Positions 37,930-45,995 of a stretch of 64,000 nt of DNA are shown piece by piece (position 1 is the stretch's first letter; every line of letters starts with the position of its first letter). The notes beneath the pieces were generated by a model. The model was not told the origin of the DNA. It saw only the letters and a list, made by a program, of their open reading frames with translations, and did no database searches. The translations under genes and the position numbers were made by a program. The stretch lies in NCBI RefSeq assembly GCF_004803635.1, contig NZ_SSWX01000001.1, forward strand, positions 124,001 to 188,000. The letters are read 5' to 3'. This DNA comes from Lampropedia aestuarii. GTDB lineage: Bacteria > Pseudomonadota > Gammaproteobacteria > Burkholderiales > Burkholderiaceae_C.

Positions 37930-40900
37930 ATGGCGCATTGGCCGCACCTCAATGCCTGCGCAAAAACCCTGTCTCTCCTGCAGGCAAGATTTCAACGCAT
38001 ACTTTGCGCTATTGCATTGACCATCAGGCCAGACTTGCACCCTTCTAACACCCCCCACTCCCAAGCCTGCCAAGCGAATGCAGGCATGCCTGCAGCACGT
38101 GCCATGCCTGTCCATACAAGGCGGAGTTTCTGGGTGTTTGCAGGCCTTATCGTCGGCTGCATGGGTATCGGCTTGCTACTGCTACTGGAGAGCACCCATG
38201 CGCGCAACAACGAGCTTGAGAAAAGCCGCTTAGAGGCGCAGTCGATGGAGTTTGCCTACGCGCTCCAGTCCAGTGCACAAGCCTATGGGCGCTTTCTCAC
38301 CAACGTGCAATTCAGCCTCACCAGTGCACCACTGCATGAAGGCAGTTCCTTGGTGGACGCCTGGAATATCACCATCGCCAATCCGGAGCTTGCCAGCACC
38401 CGCATTGTGCGCATGATTCCAGTCGAATCAGATACCCTGCTGGGCAAAAGAATTGAAAATGCGCTCAAAGAGCACCGTGGCGGCATTGAAGTGCGCGCAT
38501 TTGCACAAAACAATGGCTTGACCTTGGTGGCCATACCGGCAGCACGCAACAGCGCCACTGGCAGTCCCGATATTGCCAGCGTGATAGGGGTAGATTTGGT
38601 TTTCACTGACTGGCTGCGTGAAGTGCAGCGTCTGGCCACCTCCTACGCCCTCGATGTGCATGCCTTTGTCTCGCCAATGCCCGTTCCTATTGCAGAAATG
38701 CAGCCCTCCATGCGCTGGAACAAGGACAGCTTGCACATTGCCATGCAAATCATGGGCCAGCGCGTGGAGCTGGCCTTCACTTCCAGCGCGCAACTGTCAT
38801 CAAGCACGACCATCTCCCAAGCTGCGCCTTGGGGCCTGGTCATTTCTGGCCTGGTGCTGCTGATCGCATGGCTGATTCTTCTGCGCATGCGCGAGACTGA
38901 ATTGGTCGATTCGGGCCAGCGCTACAAGGAGCAAGCCCATACAGGCTGGTTGCGTTATTTCGCCTTTCTCAACCACCCGCTGATTCCTGCAGCTGAGCTC
39001 GACCGCGAGAATGGCTATTTTCACAAGCCCTCGCCGCGCTTGAGCCAATTGCTGGGCTACAAAGCCGACGAACTGCAGCGGCTCACCATCGCCTCAATCA
39101 CCCATCCTGACGATCTGGTCAAGCTCCAGCATCCTGACATCCTGCCCTCAGAAGATGCCCACTATCTGTACGAAAAAGTCTCTGATTTGCGCCTGCAGCA
39201 CAACTTGGGCTACCCAGTTTGGGTGGATTTGCTGCGCATCCGCTATACACCCAGTAGCCTGGAAAACATCAAGCATACGCTGACAGACCGCGACATCATG
39301 GTGTTGCACGACAACAGCCAATCCAAATTGCTGCAAAACCAGCTTCAGCGGCGGATCGAGAAAAACGAAACAATCTTTGAGCAATTGCCCGTAGGGCTGT
39401 GCATTGCCGACACAGAGCAGCACATCCATTTCATCAATGAGCGCTTCAAGTCTTATTCTCTTTGGCAAGGCTCCAATCCACTCACGCTCGATGACTGGTG
39501 GCAGGCCTTGAACCAGGCCGGCTCCCCCAAGACCATCCATGAACGCTGGCAACAGCAAGTGAGCGCCTCCATCACCCGCAGCGGCATGCTGGAGACCATA
39601 GAGATCCATTTGCACAGCAGGCAGCAGGAGCAGCACCGGGTGTTGGAGCTCTCGGGCATCGTGCTCGATGACCAGATTGTGCTGACACTGGTCGATGTGA
39701 GCAGCCATAAAAAAGCCGAAGACGATATCCGCTTGCTGGCTTTTTACGACCTCACGACCAAGCTGCCCAATCGCAAACTGCTGCTAGACAGGCTGCAGCA
39801 AGCCTGCATCAGCAGCCTGCACCACCCGCACTATGGTGCTTTGCTGCTATTGAAGCTGGAGCAGCTGCGCGGACTGCGCGATGGCAAAAACAACGCACAG
39901 GCGGATGCCATCCTCAAAGAAACGGTGCAGCGCATACGCCCTCTCTTGCCTGCGGACCACACAATAGCACGCATCGATACCGACACATTTGCGATATTGC
40001 TGAACGCGCTCGCACTGGCAGAAGATACGGCCGTGCACATGTGTGAGCAAATTGGCAACAGCGTGGTCGCGGCCATCCAGCAGCCATACACACTGGCAGA
40101 GCGCAGCTTGCACCTGAGCACATGCATCGGCGCCACTTTATTCAAAGGCACGCGCCACAGCGCAGAAGACTTGCTGGGCCGCGCCCAAATCGCGCGCAGG
40201 CAAGCGGCTCAAAATGGCCAAAGCACGGTGCATTTCTTTGACCCCCAAACCCAGGAAAATGCCAGCGCCCGCGCCTTGCTGGAGCGCAACATCAAAGCGG
40301 GTTTGGCGATGAGTGAGTTTGTACTGTATTACCAGCCCCAGGTGGAGAAAAGCAACTTCATCGGCGCCGAAGTGCTGTTGCGCTGGCGGCACGGTGAGGT
40401 GTTTGTCTCACCCGACAAGTTCATCAGCACCGCAGAGCAAAGCAATCTGATCTTGCCGCTGGGCAATTGGGTGCTGCACCAAGCCTGTAAACAACTGGCG
40501 CAATGGGCCGAGCGCAGCGAAACCGCCCACCTGACGCTGTCAGTGAACATCAGCCCCAAACAATTCAAGCACGCCCAGTTTGTCGACACCGTGGTACAGG
40601 CCATTGCCAACACTGGCGCACCCGCGCGCCAATTGATCATCGAGCTGACCGAGAGCATGCTGTTTGAGGACATTGACAGCGCCATTGCACGCATCAGCGC
40701 TCTGCGCGCGCATGGAGTGGGCTTCTCGCTGGATGATTTTGGCATGGGCTACTCCTCACTCAGCGACCTGCAGCGCTTGCCACTGACCGAGCTCAAAATC
40801 GACCGCAGCTTCATCCGCGACATTCAGCACAATGCCCATGATGCGCGCATGGTACGCAGCATCATCAGCCTAGGCCACAGCATGGGCTTGCAGGTGATCG

Positions 40901-41058
40901 CTGAGGGGGTTGAAACCCAGGCACAAATCGACTACCTGATTGACAGTGGCTGCATGCGCTGGCAGGGCTACTTCATCGGCAAGCCGCAGCCGATTGCGCA
41001 CCTGGAGCAGCTCATGCAGGAACACATCACGTTCTCTTTCAGAGGCAGCCAACCATAA
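37930..41058 (+). CDS. Membrane c-di-GMP phosphodiesterase with degenerate GGDEF and intact EAL
   Basis: This large protein (1042 residues from ATG 37930; ATGs at 38086 and 38104 are alternative starts) is a membrane-bound signalling enzyme. A membrane helix lies near residues 66-86, followed by a periplasmic sensor region and a second helix near 300-318. Two PAS-like regions (about 335-460 and 470-585) follow. The GGDEF domain (about 590-750) has IDTDTF in place of GGDEF, so it cannot make c-di-GMP. The EAL domain (about 785-1030) keeps E(V)LLRW, VNISPKQF, ELTES, LDDFGMGYSS, LKIDRSFI and EGVET, so it should hydrolyse c-di-GMP. A good promoter lies just upstream. Confidence 0.9.
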   Translation: MAHWPHLNACAKTLSLLQARFQRILCAIALTIRPDLHPSNTPHSQACQANAGMPAARAMPVHTRRSFWVFAGLIVGCMGIGLLLLLESTHARNNELEKSRLEAQSMEFAYALQSSAQAYGRFLTNVQFSLTSAPLHEGSSLVDAWNITIANPELASTRIVRMIPVESDTLLGKRIENALKEHRGGIEVRAFAQNNGLTLVAIPAARNSATGSPDIASVIGVDLVFTDWLREVQRLATSYALDVHAFVSPMPVPIAEMQPSMRWNKDSLHIAMQIMGQRVELAFTSSAQLSSSTTISQAAPWGLVISGLVLLIAWLILLRMRETELVDSGQRYKEQAHTGWLRYFAFLNHPLIPAAELDRENGYFHKPSPRLSQLLGYKADELQRLTIASITHPDDLVKLQHPDILPSEDAHYLYEKVSDLRLQHNLGYPVWVDLLRIRYTPSSLENIKHTLTDRDIMVLHDNSQSKLLQNQLQRRIEKNETIFEQLPVGLCIADTEQHIHFINERFKSYSLWQGSNPLTLDDWWQALNQAGSPKTIHERWQQQVSASITRSGMLETIEIHLHSRQQEQHRVLELSGIVLDDQIVLTLVDVSSHKKAEDDIRLLAFYDLTTKLPNRKLLLDRLQQACISSLHHPHYGALLLLKLEQLRGLRDGKNNAQADAILKETVQRIRPLLPADHTIARIDTDTFAILLNALALAEDTAVHMCEQIGNSVVAAIQQPYTLAERSLHLSTCIGATLFKGTRHSAEDLLGRAQIARRQAAQNGQSTVHFFDPQTQENASARALLERNIKAGLAMSEFVLYYQPQVEKSNFIGAEVLLRWRHGEVFVSPDKFISTAEQSNLILPLGNWVLHQACKQLAQWAERSETAHLTLSVNISPKQFKHAQFVDTVVQAIANTGAPARQLIIELTESMLFEDIDSAIARISALRAHGVGFSLDDFGMGYSSLSDLQRLPLTELKIDRSFIRDIQHNAHDARMVRSIISLGHSMGLQVIAEGVETQAQIDYLIDSGCMRWQGYFIGKPQPIAHLEQLMQEHITFSFRGSQP

Positions 41059-41234
41059 GCATCACCCGCTGCAGGATTGGCCTGCTGCACAGCTGGCTGC
41101 ATGCGATCGGGGCGATGTGTATTGATTGGCATGCGATCCAGCGCGAGCGGGCCAGCACAAAGGCCCACATCGTGCATCATGCGGGTCTACGAAAGCCTGT
41201 GGCTCAGGCTCGCTCTCTCATGCAAAGGTCGCAT

Positions 41235-41576
41235 ATGGCTAAGTGGTTACCCATTCTTTTACTGGTTCTCTCCAACGTTTTCATGACCGTTGCCTGGTAT
41301 GGGCATTTGAAATTCCCGCAAGCGCCGCTGGTCAAAGTGGTGCTGATCAGCTGGGCGATTGCCTTGCTGGAGTATTGCCTGGCTGTGCCCGCCAACCGCC
41401 TCGGCCACAGCTTCTATTCGGCAGCGGAATTAAAAACCATCCAGGAAGTCATCACCTTGGTGGTGTTTGCCGTGTTTTCTGTGTTGGTGCTGAAAGAAAG
41501 CCTGACGCTGAACCACCTCGTAGGCTTTGGCTGCATTGGCCTGGGGGCATTTTTTATTTTCAAAGGGCCGTTCTGA
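41235..41576 (+). CDS. DUF486 small multidrug-transporter-like membrane protein
   Basis: This 113-residue protein has four hydrophobic helices (about residues 4-22, 31-50, 64-86 and 92-110) and belongs to the DUF486 branch of the DMT superfamily. Family features are VAWYGHLKF, SWAIALLEYCLAVPANR and ELKTIQEVITL. ATG 41235 has AAGG about seven bases upstream; the frame is open 40 codons further but without homology. The substrate is unknown. Confidence 0.9.
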   Translation: MAKWLPILLLVLSNVFMTVAWYGHLKFPQAPLVKVVLISWAIALLEYCLAVPANRLGHSFYSAAELKTIQEVITLVVFAVFSVLVLKESLTLNHLVGFGCIGLGAFFIFKGPF

Positions 41577-41862
41577 TCGGGCCCGCGCTGCCTATTGCCA
41601 TAGCCGTGCCTGGCTTAATGCCAGGCAATACCTTCACGACCATGCCCATTCCAGTGGGCTGGGCTACCACTATGCACATCGATTGCGCCTATCGCTAGCT
41701 AGCGTGCATCCAGTGAATCGATCAGGCTGCGACGGTGCAAGCTCACGTCCAGACGCCTGCAAGGGCCGCTTGCTACGACCACTGCACTCCAACAGACATC
41801 CCGGCTCAGTAGCATCGCTGCAAAAGCCATCGTGCAGGGCAGGGAAATACAATAAGACCGCC

Positions 41863-42687
41863 TTAGCGTCCCGACATGCGCTCTGGCATCAGCTCTTGCA
41901 GAATTGTGGTCGAGATTTCTTCAATCGACTTGGTGGTGGTCGAGAGCCACTGGACGCCGGAGCGGCGCATCATGGTCTCGGCTTCACCCACTTCCATGCG
42001 GCAGTTGTGTATGCTGGCGTAGCGCGAACCAGGGCGGCGCTCGTTGCGGATTTCACTCAAACGCTCGGGATCAATCGTCAGCCCGAACAGTTTTTTCTTC
42101 AAGGGCAGCAGCGCAGGCGGCAGTTGCTGGCGCTCAAAATCCTCCGGAATCAGCGGGTAGTTGGCCACTTTCATGCTGTATTGCATGGCCAAATACAAGC
42201 TGGTGGGCGTTTTGCCACTGCGGCTGACGCCAATCAGGATCACATCCGCGCTGGACAGGTCGCTATTGGATTGCCCATCATCATGCGCCAAGGTGTAATT
42301 GATCGCCTCCATCCGGTCCGAGTATTCCTTGCTCTTGCTGATGTCGGTAAAGCGGCCTACGCGGTGGTGCGATTTGGCGCCCAGCTCCAGCTCCAGCGGA
42401 CGTACAAAGCTGCCAAACATGTCCATCACCAAGCCCTTGCAGCTCGTTGCCACCACTTCTTGGATCTCAGGGTTGACCAGCGTCGTGAACACAACCGGTT
42501 TGTTGTTCTCAAGCTCTGCGGTGTGGTTGATTTGGCGTATCGCTTGATGCGCTTTGTCAACGGTGTCGACAAACGGCAGGCGCACTTTGCGCACATTCAA
42601 ATCAAACTGGGCAAGAATAGCGTTGCCAAAGGCCTCTGCGGTAATGCCTGTGCCATCGGAGACGAAAAAAGCGGTGCGATTAGACAT
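41863..42687 (-). CDS. ppsR: PEP synthase regulatory protein (kinase/pyrophosphorylase)
   Basis: PpsR inactivates PEP synthase by ADP-dependent phosphorylation and reactivates it by Pi-dependent dephosphorylation. The 274-residue protein has the P-loop GVSRSGKTPTSLYLA near residue 152 and the N-terminal FFVSDGTGITAE near residue 6. ATG 42687 gives the family-like MSNRTAFF; the frame is open 12 codons upstream. In related genomes ppsR is commonly divergent from ppsA, but no ppsA is found next to it here. Confidence 0.95.
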   Translation of the reverse strand: MSNRTAFFVSDGTGITAEAFGNAILAQFDLNVRKVRLPFVDTVDKAHQAIRQINHTAELENNKPVVFTTLVNPEIQEVVATSCKGLVMDMFGSFVRPLELELGAKSHHRVGRFTDISKSKEYSDRMEAINYTLAHDDGQSNSDLSSADVILIGVSRSGKTPTSLYLAMQYSMKVANYPLIPEDFERQQLPPALLPLKKKLFGLTIDPERLSEIRNERRPGSRYASIHNCRMEVGEAETMMRRSGVQWLSTTTKSIEEISTTILQELMPERMSGR

Positions 42688-42777
42688 AGAAGAAAAGCGT
42701 GATGGGCCTGTGCCAAGGGCCATGTGTAAAACCAGGATCTGACAAGCATACTAAAAAATGCCGCCGCCCTGGTGCTC

Positions 42778-42794
42778 AGAGCCTGTTGCATGGC
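42778..42794 (+). repeat. Dispersed intergenic repeat, copy E (short match)
   Basis: Only the core AGAGCCTGTT followed by GCATGGC matches; weaker than the other copies. Confidence 0.35.
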
Positions 42795-42859
42795 AAAAAC
42801 GATCGCTGTGCCAGCAAGCAGCACACCCTACAAGCAGCAAAATCCCCGACAATGCGCGC

Positions 42860-43207
42860 ATGACACTGCAAGAACAACCGCGCAACCCGCTCCACGGCCT
42901 GACCCTGGAGCGCATTCTGACGGACCTGGTCCACCACTATGGCTTCAAGGAGCTGTACAAGCGCATTCCCGTGCGCTGCTTCTACCTCGATCCGACGATC
43001 AGCTCAAGCCTGAAATTCTTGCGTAAAACCCCGTGGGCGCGCCAGCAACTCGAAGAGATCTACGTCAAAACCTTAGAGGCGCAGCGGCGCGCAGACCAGC
43101 GCATGCAGAACCGCACAGCGCCAAGCGCAGTCAGGCAAACAGCCACCAGCGCGGAAAAAGTCCCATTGACGGGCACACTCACACTATCCAAATCTCGCAA
43201 AATCTAA
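42860..43207 (+). CDS. DUF2132 (VF530-like) DNA-binding protein
   Basis: This 115-residue protein has the DUF2132 domain (residues 8-70): NPLHGLTLERILTDLVHHYG, then IPVRCFYLDPTISSSLKFLRKTPWAR in segments. The family includes VF530 of Vibrio, a structure with a double-stranded DNA-binding-like fold; the function is not established. The C-terminal 40 residues are basic and low in complexity. It is ten bases upstream of slyX and probably co-transcribed. Confidence 0.9.
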   Translation: MTLQEQPRNPLHGLTLERILTDLVHHYGFKELYKRIPVRCFYLDPTISSSLKFLRKTPWARQQLEEIYVKTLEAQRRADQRMQNRTAPSAVRQTATSAEKVPLTGTLTLSKSRKI

Positions 43208-43217
43208 AGCTGCAGCC

Positions 43218-43475
43218 ATGACCTCTACACCAACACCTGCACCATCCGCTAGCGATGCCGATTTTCAAACTGAGACCGACAAACGCCTGACCGAGCTGGA
43301 GATCAAGCAAAGTTACAGCGATGACTTGCTCGAACAACTCAACTTACTGGTCTTCAAACAGCAATCACACATCGACCAATTGAGCGCACAATTGCAACGC
43401 CTGCAGCAGTCACAAGCGCGTGGCAGCCAAGATGCCAGCCTTGACCCGCGGGCCGAGCTGCCGCCGCATTACTGA
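43218..43475 (+). CDS. slyX: SlyX-family protein
   Basis: This 85-residue protein is a short coiled-coil protein (about residues 20-62, DKRLTELEIKQSYSDDLLEQLN in two parts) ending with the typical PPHY. SlyX function is unknown. The N-terminus is a Thr/Pro/Ser-rich stretch. It follows the DUF2132 gene after ten bases and is convergent with the alpha/beta hydrolase, seven bases away. Confidence 0.9.
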   Translation: MTSTPTPAPSASDADFQTETDKRLTELEIKQSYSDDLLEQLNLLVFKQQSHIDQLSAQLQRLQQSQARGSQDASLDPRAELPPHY

Positions 43476-43482
43476 GCTATTG

Positions 43483-44460
43483 TCAGAGCCAGGCTTGCTG
43501 TTGAAGCCATGCCAACAGCAAGGCATTGACCTCATCAGGTCGCTCTTGCTGCGTCCAATGGCCACAATCCAGAATCAATTCGCGCTGCATCAAGGGGACA
43601 TGGCGCTCCATGCCCTCAGTCGTTGCTGGTGGCAAAAATGCATCGTACTCAGCGCACACCATCAGCGCTGGCAGCTGAACCTTGTCAACAACGCCTGCCG
43701 TGTCATGCCAATTGCGGCTTAAATTGCGGTACCAGTTGAGCCCGCCTGTGAAGCCGGTTTTTTGGTATGCATCGACAAACACCTGCAATTGCGGCTCGCT
43801 CAAAAAAGACTCACCCTGGATGCGCTGGTCCTGCCCGAGCAAGGTCGCGGGCAAGCTCTGCAGCTCTTGAGGTGCTTGTTCGAAATTGCGCAGCAATGCG
43901 TTGGGGCGTGTCATCAAGCCGGCAAAAGTGGCCCGTACATCAGCGCCCAGCAACGCCTCGCCCTGCCCTGGGGTTTGAAAATACACCATGTAATTGCTCT
44001 CGCCACGGTAGCTGCGCAGCGTCTCAATCAGGTCTTTGTCGGTGCGGCGCGTATACGGTGTATTGAGCGAGGCCACCCCCACAAAGCGGCTCGCGTGGTC
44101 ACGAGCCAAGGTCCAAGCCAAAGCACCGCCAAAATCATGGCCCACCACCACACACCGGTCGATACCCAAACTATCTAGCATGCCCACCACATCCAAGGCC
44201 AGGTTTTGCATGCGGTAATCGCCAAGCTCCCCTTGCTGGCCCGTCGCGCCAAAGCCGCGCAAATCCGGCACGATCACCTGGCAGCCTGCCGCCACCAACG
44301 CGGGGATCTGCAAACGCCACGAATACGCCAATTCAGGAAAACCGTGCAGCAGCACAACCGGCAGGCCGCGGCCTGCTACATGGGTGGACAACACGATACC
44401 GTTGCTGGCAATCGCTTGCGCTGCAGGCATCTCGGGATAGGGCATGGATTGAAAGTGCAT
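43483..44460 (-). CDS. Alpha/beta hydrolase, epoxide hydrolase-like
   Basis: The 325-residue protein has the alpha/beta hydrolase core with the oxyanion segment LLHGFPELAYSWR, the nucleophile elbow VVGHDFGG (nucleophile Asp, as in epoxide hydrolases and haloalkane dehalogenases), a cap region, and the late acid and His in CAEYDAFLPP and DCGHWTQQE. The HGFP motif and Asp nucleophile favour a soluble epoxide hydrolase. ATG 44460 is a reasonable start; 44445 and 44430 are also possible. The gene is alone on its strand. Confidence 0.88.
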   Translation of the reverse strand: MHFQSMPYPEMPAAQAIASNGIVLSTHVAGRGLPVVLLHGFPELAYSWRLQIPALVAAGCQVIVPDLRGFGATGQQGELGDYRMQNLALDVVGMLDSLGIDRCVVVGHDFGGALAWTLARDHASRFVGVASLNTPYTRRTDKDLIETLRSYRGESNYMVYFQTPGQGEALLGADVRATFAGLMTRPNALLRNFEQAPQELQSLPATLLGQDQRIQGESFLSEPQLQVFVDAYQKTGFTGGLNWYRNLSRNWHDTAGVVDKVQLPALMVCAEYDAFLPPATTEGMERHVPLMQRELILDCGHWTQQERPDEVNALLLAWLQQQAWL

Positions 44461-44570
44461 GCCCCAGCTTAGCCGGCGATAGCCCTGCGTGTCTGTCACC
44501 GATGCGCCTGCACTACTGCAAATGCACTGCAGCATAGGCAGCGGCGAGGGCTGAGGGTGCCTCAAGCCAT

Positions 44571-44602
44571 AAAAAAGGCTGGCGCCTATGAGGGCGCCAG
44601 CC
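44571..44602 (-). terminator. Intrinsic terminator after the CsgG-like lipoprotein
   Basis: A perfect ten-base stem (GGCTGGCGCC with GGCGCCAGCC) with a six-base loop is followed on the minus strand by six T residues. Confidence 0.9.
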
Positions 44603-44626
44603 TGATATCACTCAAACCAGAGAAAC

Positions 44627-45682
44627 TCAGTTTTGCAGCGCGTTGGAGGTGGCCTGGTCCAGACGCCCCGTGGCTGGCAAGCCATTGTCTTCCTGGAACT
44701 GGCGCAACGCATTGGCTGTGCGCGCGCCCATTTTGCCGTCTGCAGTGCCAGCGTCATAGCCCATGTCGTTCAGCAGGTTCTGCGCAGAGCGCAGATTCAT
44801 GCGAGGCGCGCCTGCCGAAGTTTGCGACGGAGCTGCTGCACCATCTACACCCAGACGGCCACCACCGCCCAAGCCTTGGCCTTTGACCGTCTGCGCACGG
44901 TATTGGCGCAGTGAGACCACCATTTGGTTGTACGCATCCATGAAGGCTGCAGAGATCACCTTGCCTTGCGGAGTTTTGGTGTAGCTGCCCAGGCCACCAC
45001 CTGCAACGCCACCAAACAGCGCGCCAAAGCCACCGATGTCGGTCTTCGAAGCACTGCCTTCAGAAACCGCGATCTGCACACCAGAGCGGTTATCGACCAA
45101 GGTCAGCATCGCTGATGCTTCGCGGGTCTGGGTGCTGGCGCCCACTGCTGCCAGCGCGCGACCACCACCACCACCCAGCAAGCCGCCAACCGCACCAAGC
45201 ATGCCGCCGGTATTGTCGTCGCTGAAAATAATCTCTGGCGTCAACGCGTAATCAGAAGCGACCATCTGGCCACCTCCAAAATTGCTGCCTTGGCGCATTT
45301 GGCCGCCCTGGGCGATTTGACGCTCGCGGTTCATCGCGTTCATGCCCGCATTGCTGCGCTCGACCACCACAAAGCAGTTCGATTGTTGCACCAGCAAACG
45401 CAGCAGATTGGCCGTTGGTGGCAAGCGGTACTCATTGCGCAAGATGGTGTACCAACCGGCCGTTTCGTTTTCCACCAAGGAAATAGTGCCCAGCGGCGAT
45501 TCGCAACGCTCCAGCCCGTCATGGACGTTGCTGTATGCAGAGCCCGCGGCACTGCCAGTGGCGACAGTTTTGGCACTGGCATCGCCCATGCGAATGCCGG
45601 TTGTTTCGCAACCTGCCAAAAACAATGTAGCCACTGCTGCGGCAATCCATAAACCACGCGCTTGGTTCTTAGGCTTCTGCAT
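44627..45682 (-). CDS. CsgG-like lipoprotein fused to a peptidoglycan-binding domain
   Basis: This 351-residue protein has a lipoprotein signal with the lipobox LAGC (Cys near residue 24). Residues about 55-260 resemble the CsgG/curli-secretion-like family (VQQSNCFVVVERSN; DYALTPEIIFSD; SAMLTLVDNRSGVQIAVSEG in pieces) with two Gly-rich loops near 155 and 215. Residues 295-350 form a PG_binding_1 domain (LRSAQNLLNDMGYDAGTADG; GARTANALRQFQ). The design suggests an outer-membrane or periplasmic protein held to the cell wall. ATG 45682 has AGGA eleven bases upstream; ATG 45694 is too close to that site. Function is unknown. Confidence 0.85.
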   Translation of the reverse strand: MQKPKNQARGLWIAAAVATLFLAGCETTGIRMGDASAKTVATGSAAGSAYSNVHDGLERCESPLGTISLVENETAGWYTILRNEYRLPPTANLLRLLVQQSNCFVVVERSNAGMNAMNRERQIAQGGQMRQGSNFGGGQMVASDYALTPEIIFSDDNTGGMLGAVGGLLGGGGGRALAAVGASTQTREASAMLTLVDNRSGVQIAVSEGSASKTDIGGFGALFGGVAGGGLGSYTKTPQGKVISAAFMDAYNQMVVSLRQYRAQTVKGQGLGGGGRLGVDGAAAPSQTSAGAPRMNLRSAQNLLNDMGYDAGTADGKMGARTANALRQFQEDNGLPATGRLDQATSNALQN

Positions 45683-45995
45683 TTTTATACCCATCCTGAA
45701 ATAAAAGTGGTGCGCCATACTCTTTCATGGCGAAAGTGTGTTTTGAAGTGTTTTGAATAGTGTTTGTAGTTTCAAAACGTCTCAACTCTCAAAAGTAAAA
45801 AATCGCAAACTGCGGCATTTTACGGAGGCGTATTTTGGCACGCTCTGTATTGCGCCTCAACACATCTGACAACAAAAAGCACGCATTTCATTGCATTGCG
45901 TGCATTTTTTACATCAAAGAGAGCCAATATCCATCAGTTGACAGTCCCTGGCGGCTGCCACTGGCCGCACACCGACGGGTGCGGCCAGCGATGGT
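45683..45995. other. Gap between lipoprotein gene and hrpA
   Basis: These 313 bases hold no supported gene. They include the promoter region of the lipoprotein gene and, at 45961-45988, a strong stem-loop directly after the hrpA stop. Confidence 0.6.
45961..45988 (-). terminator. GC-rich stem-loop after hrpA
   Basis: A perfect ten-base stem CTGGCCGCAC/GTGCGGCCAG with an eight-base loop lies seven bases beyond the hrpA stop. There is no T run, so it may protect the 3' end or aid factor-dependent termination. Confidence 0.5.

Noticed and set aside
41691-41702. Perfect palindrome CGCTAGCTAGCG
   Set aside because: Short, isolated and not placed at a promoter; no second copy in the window.
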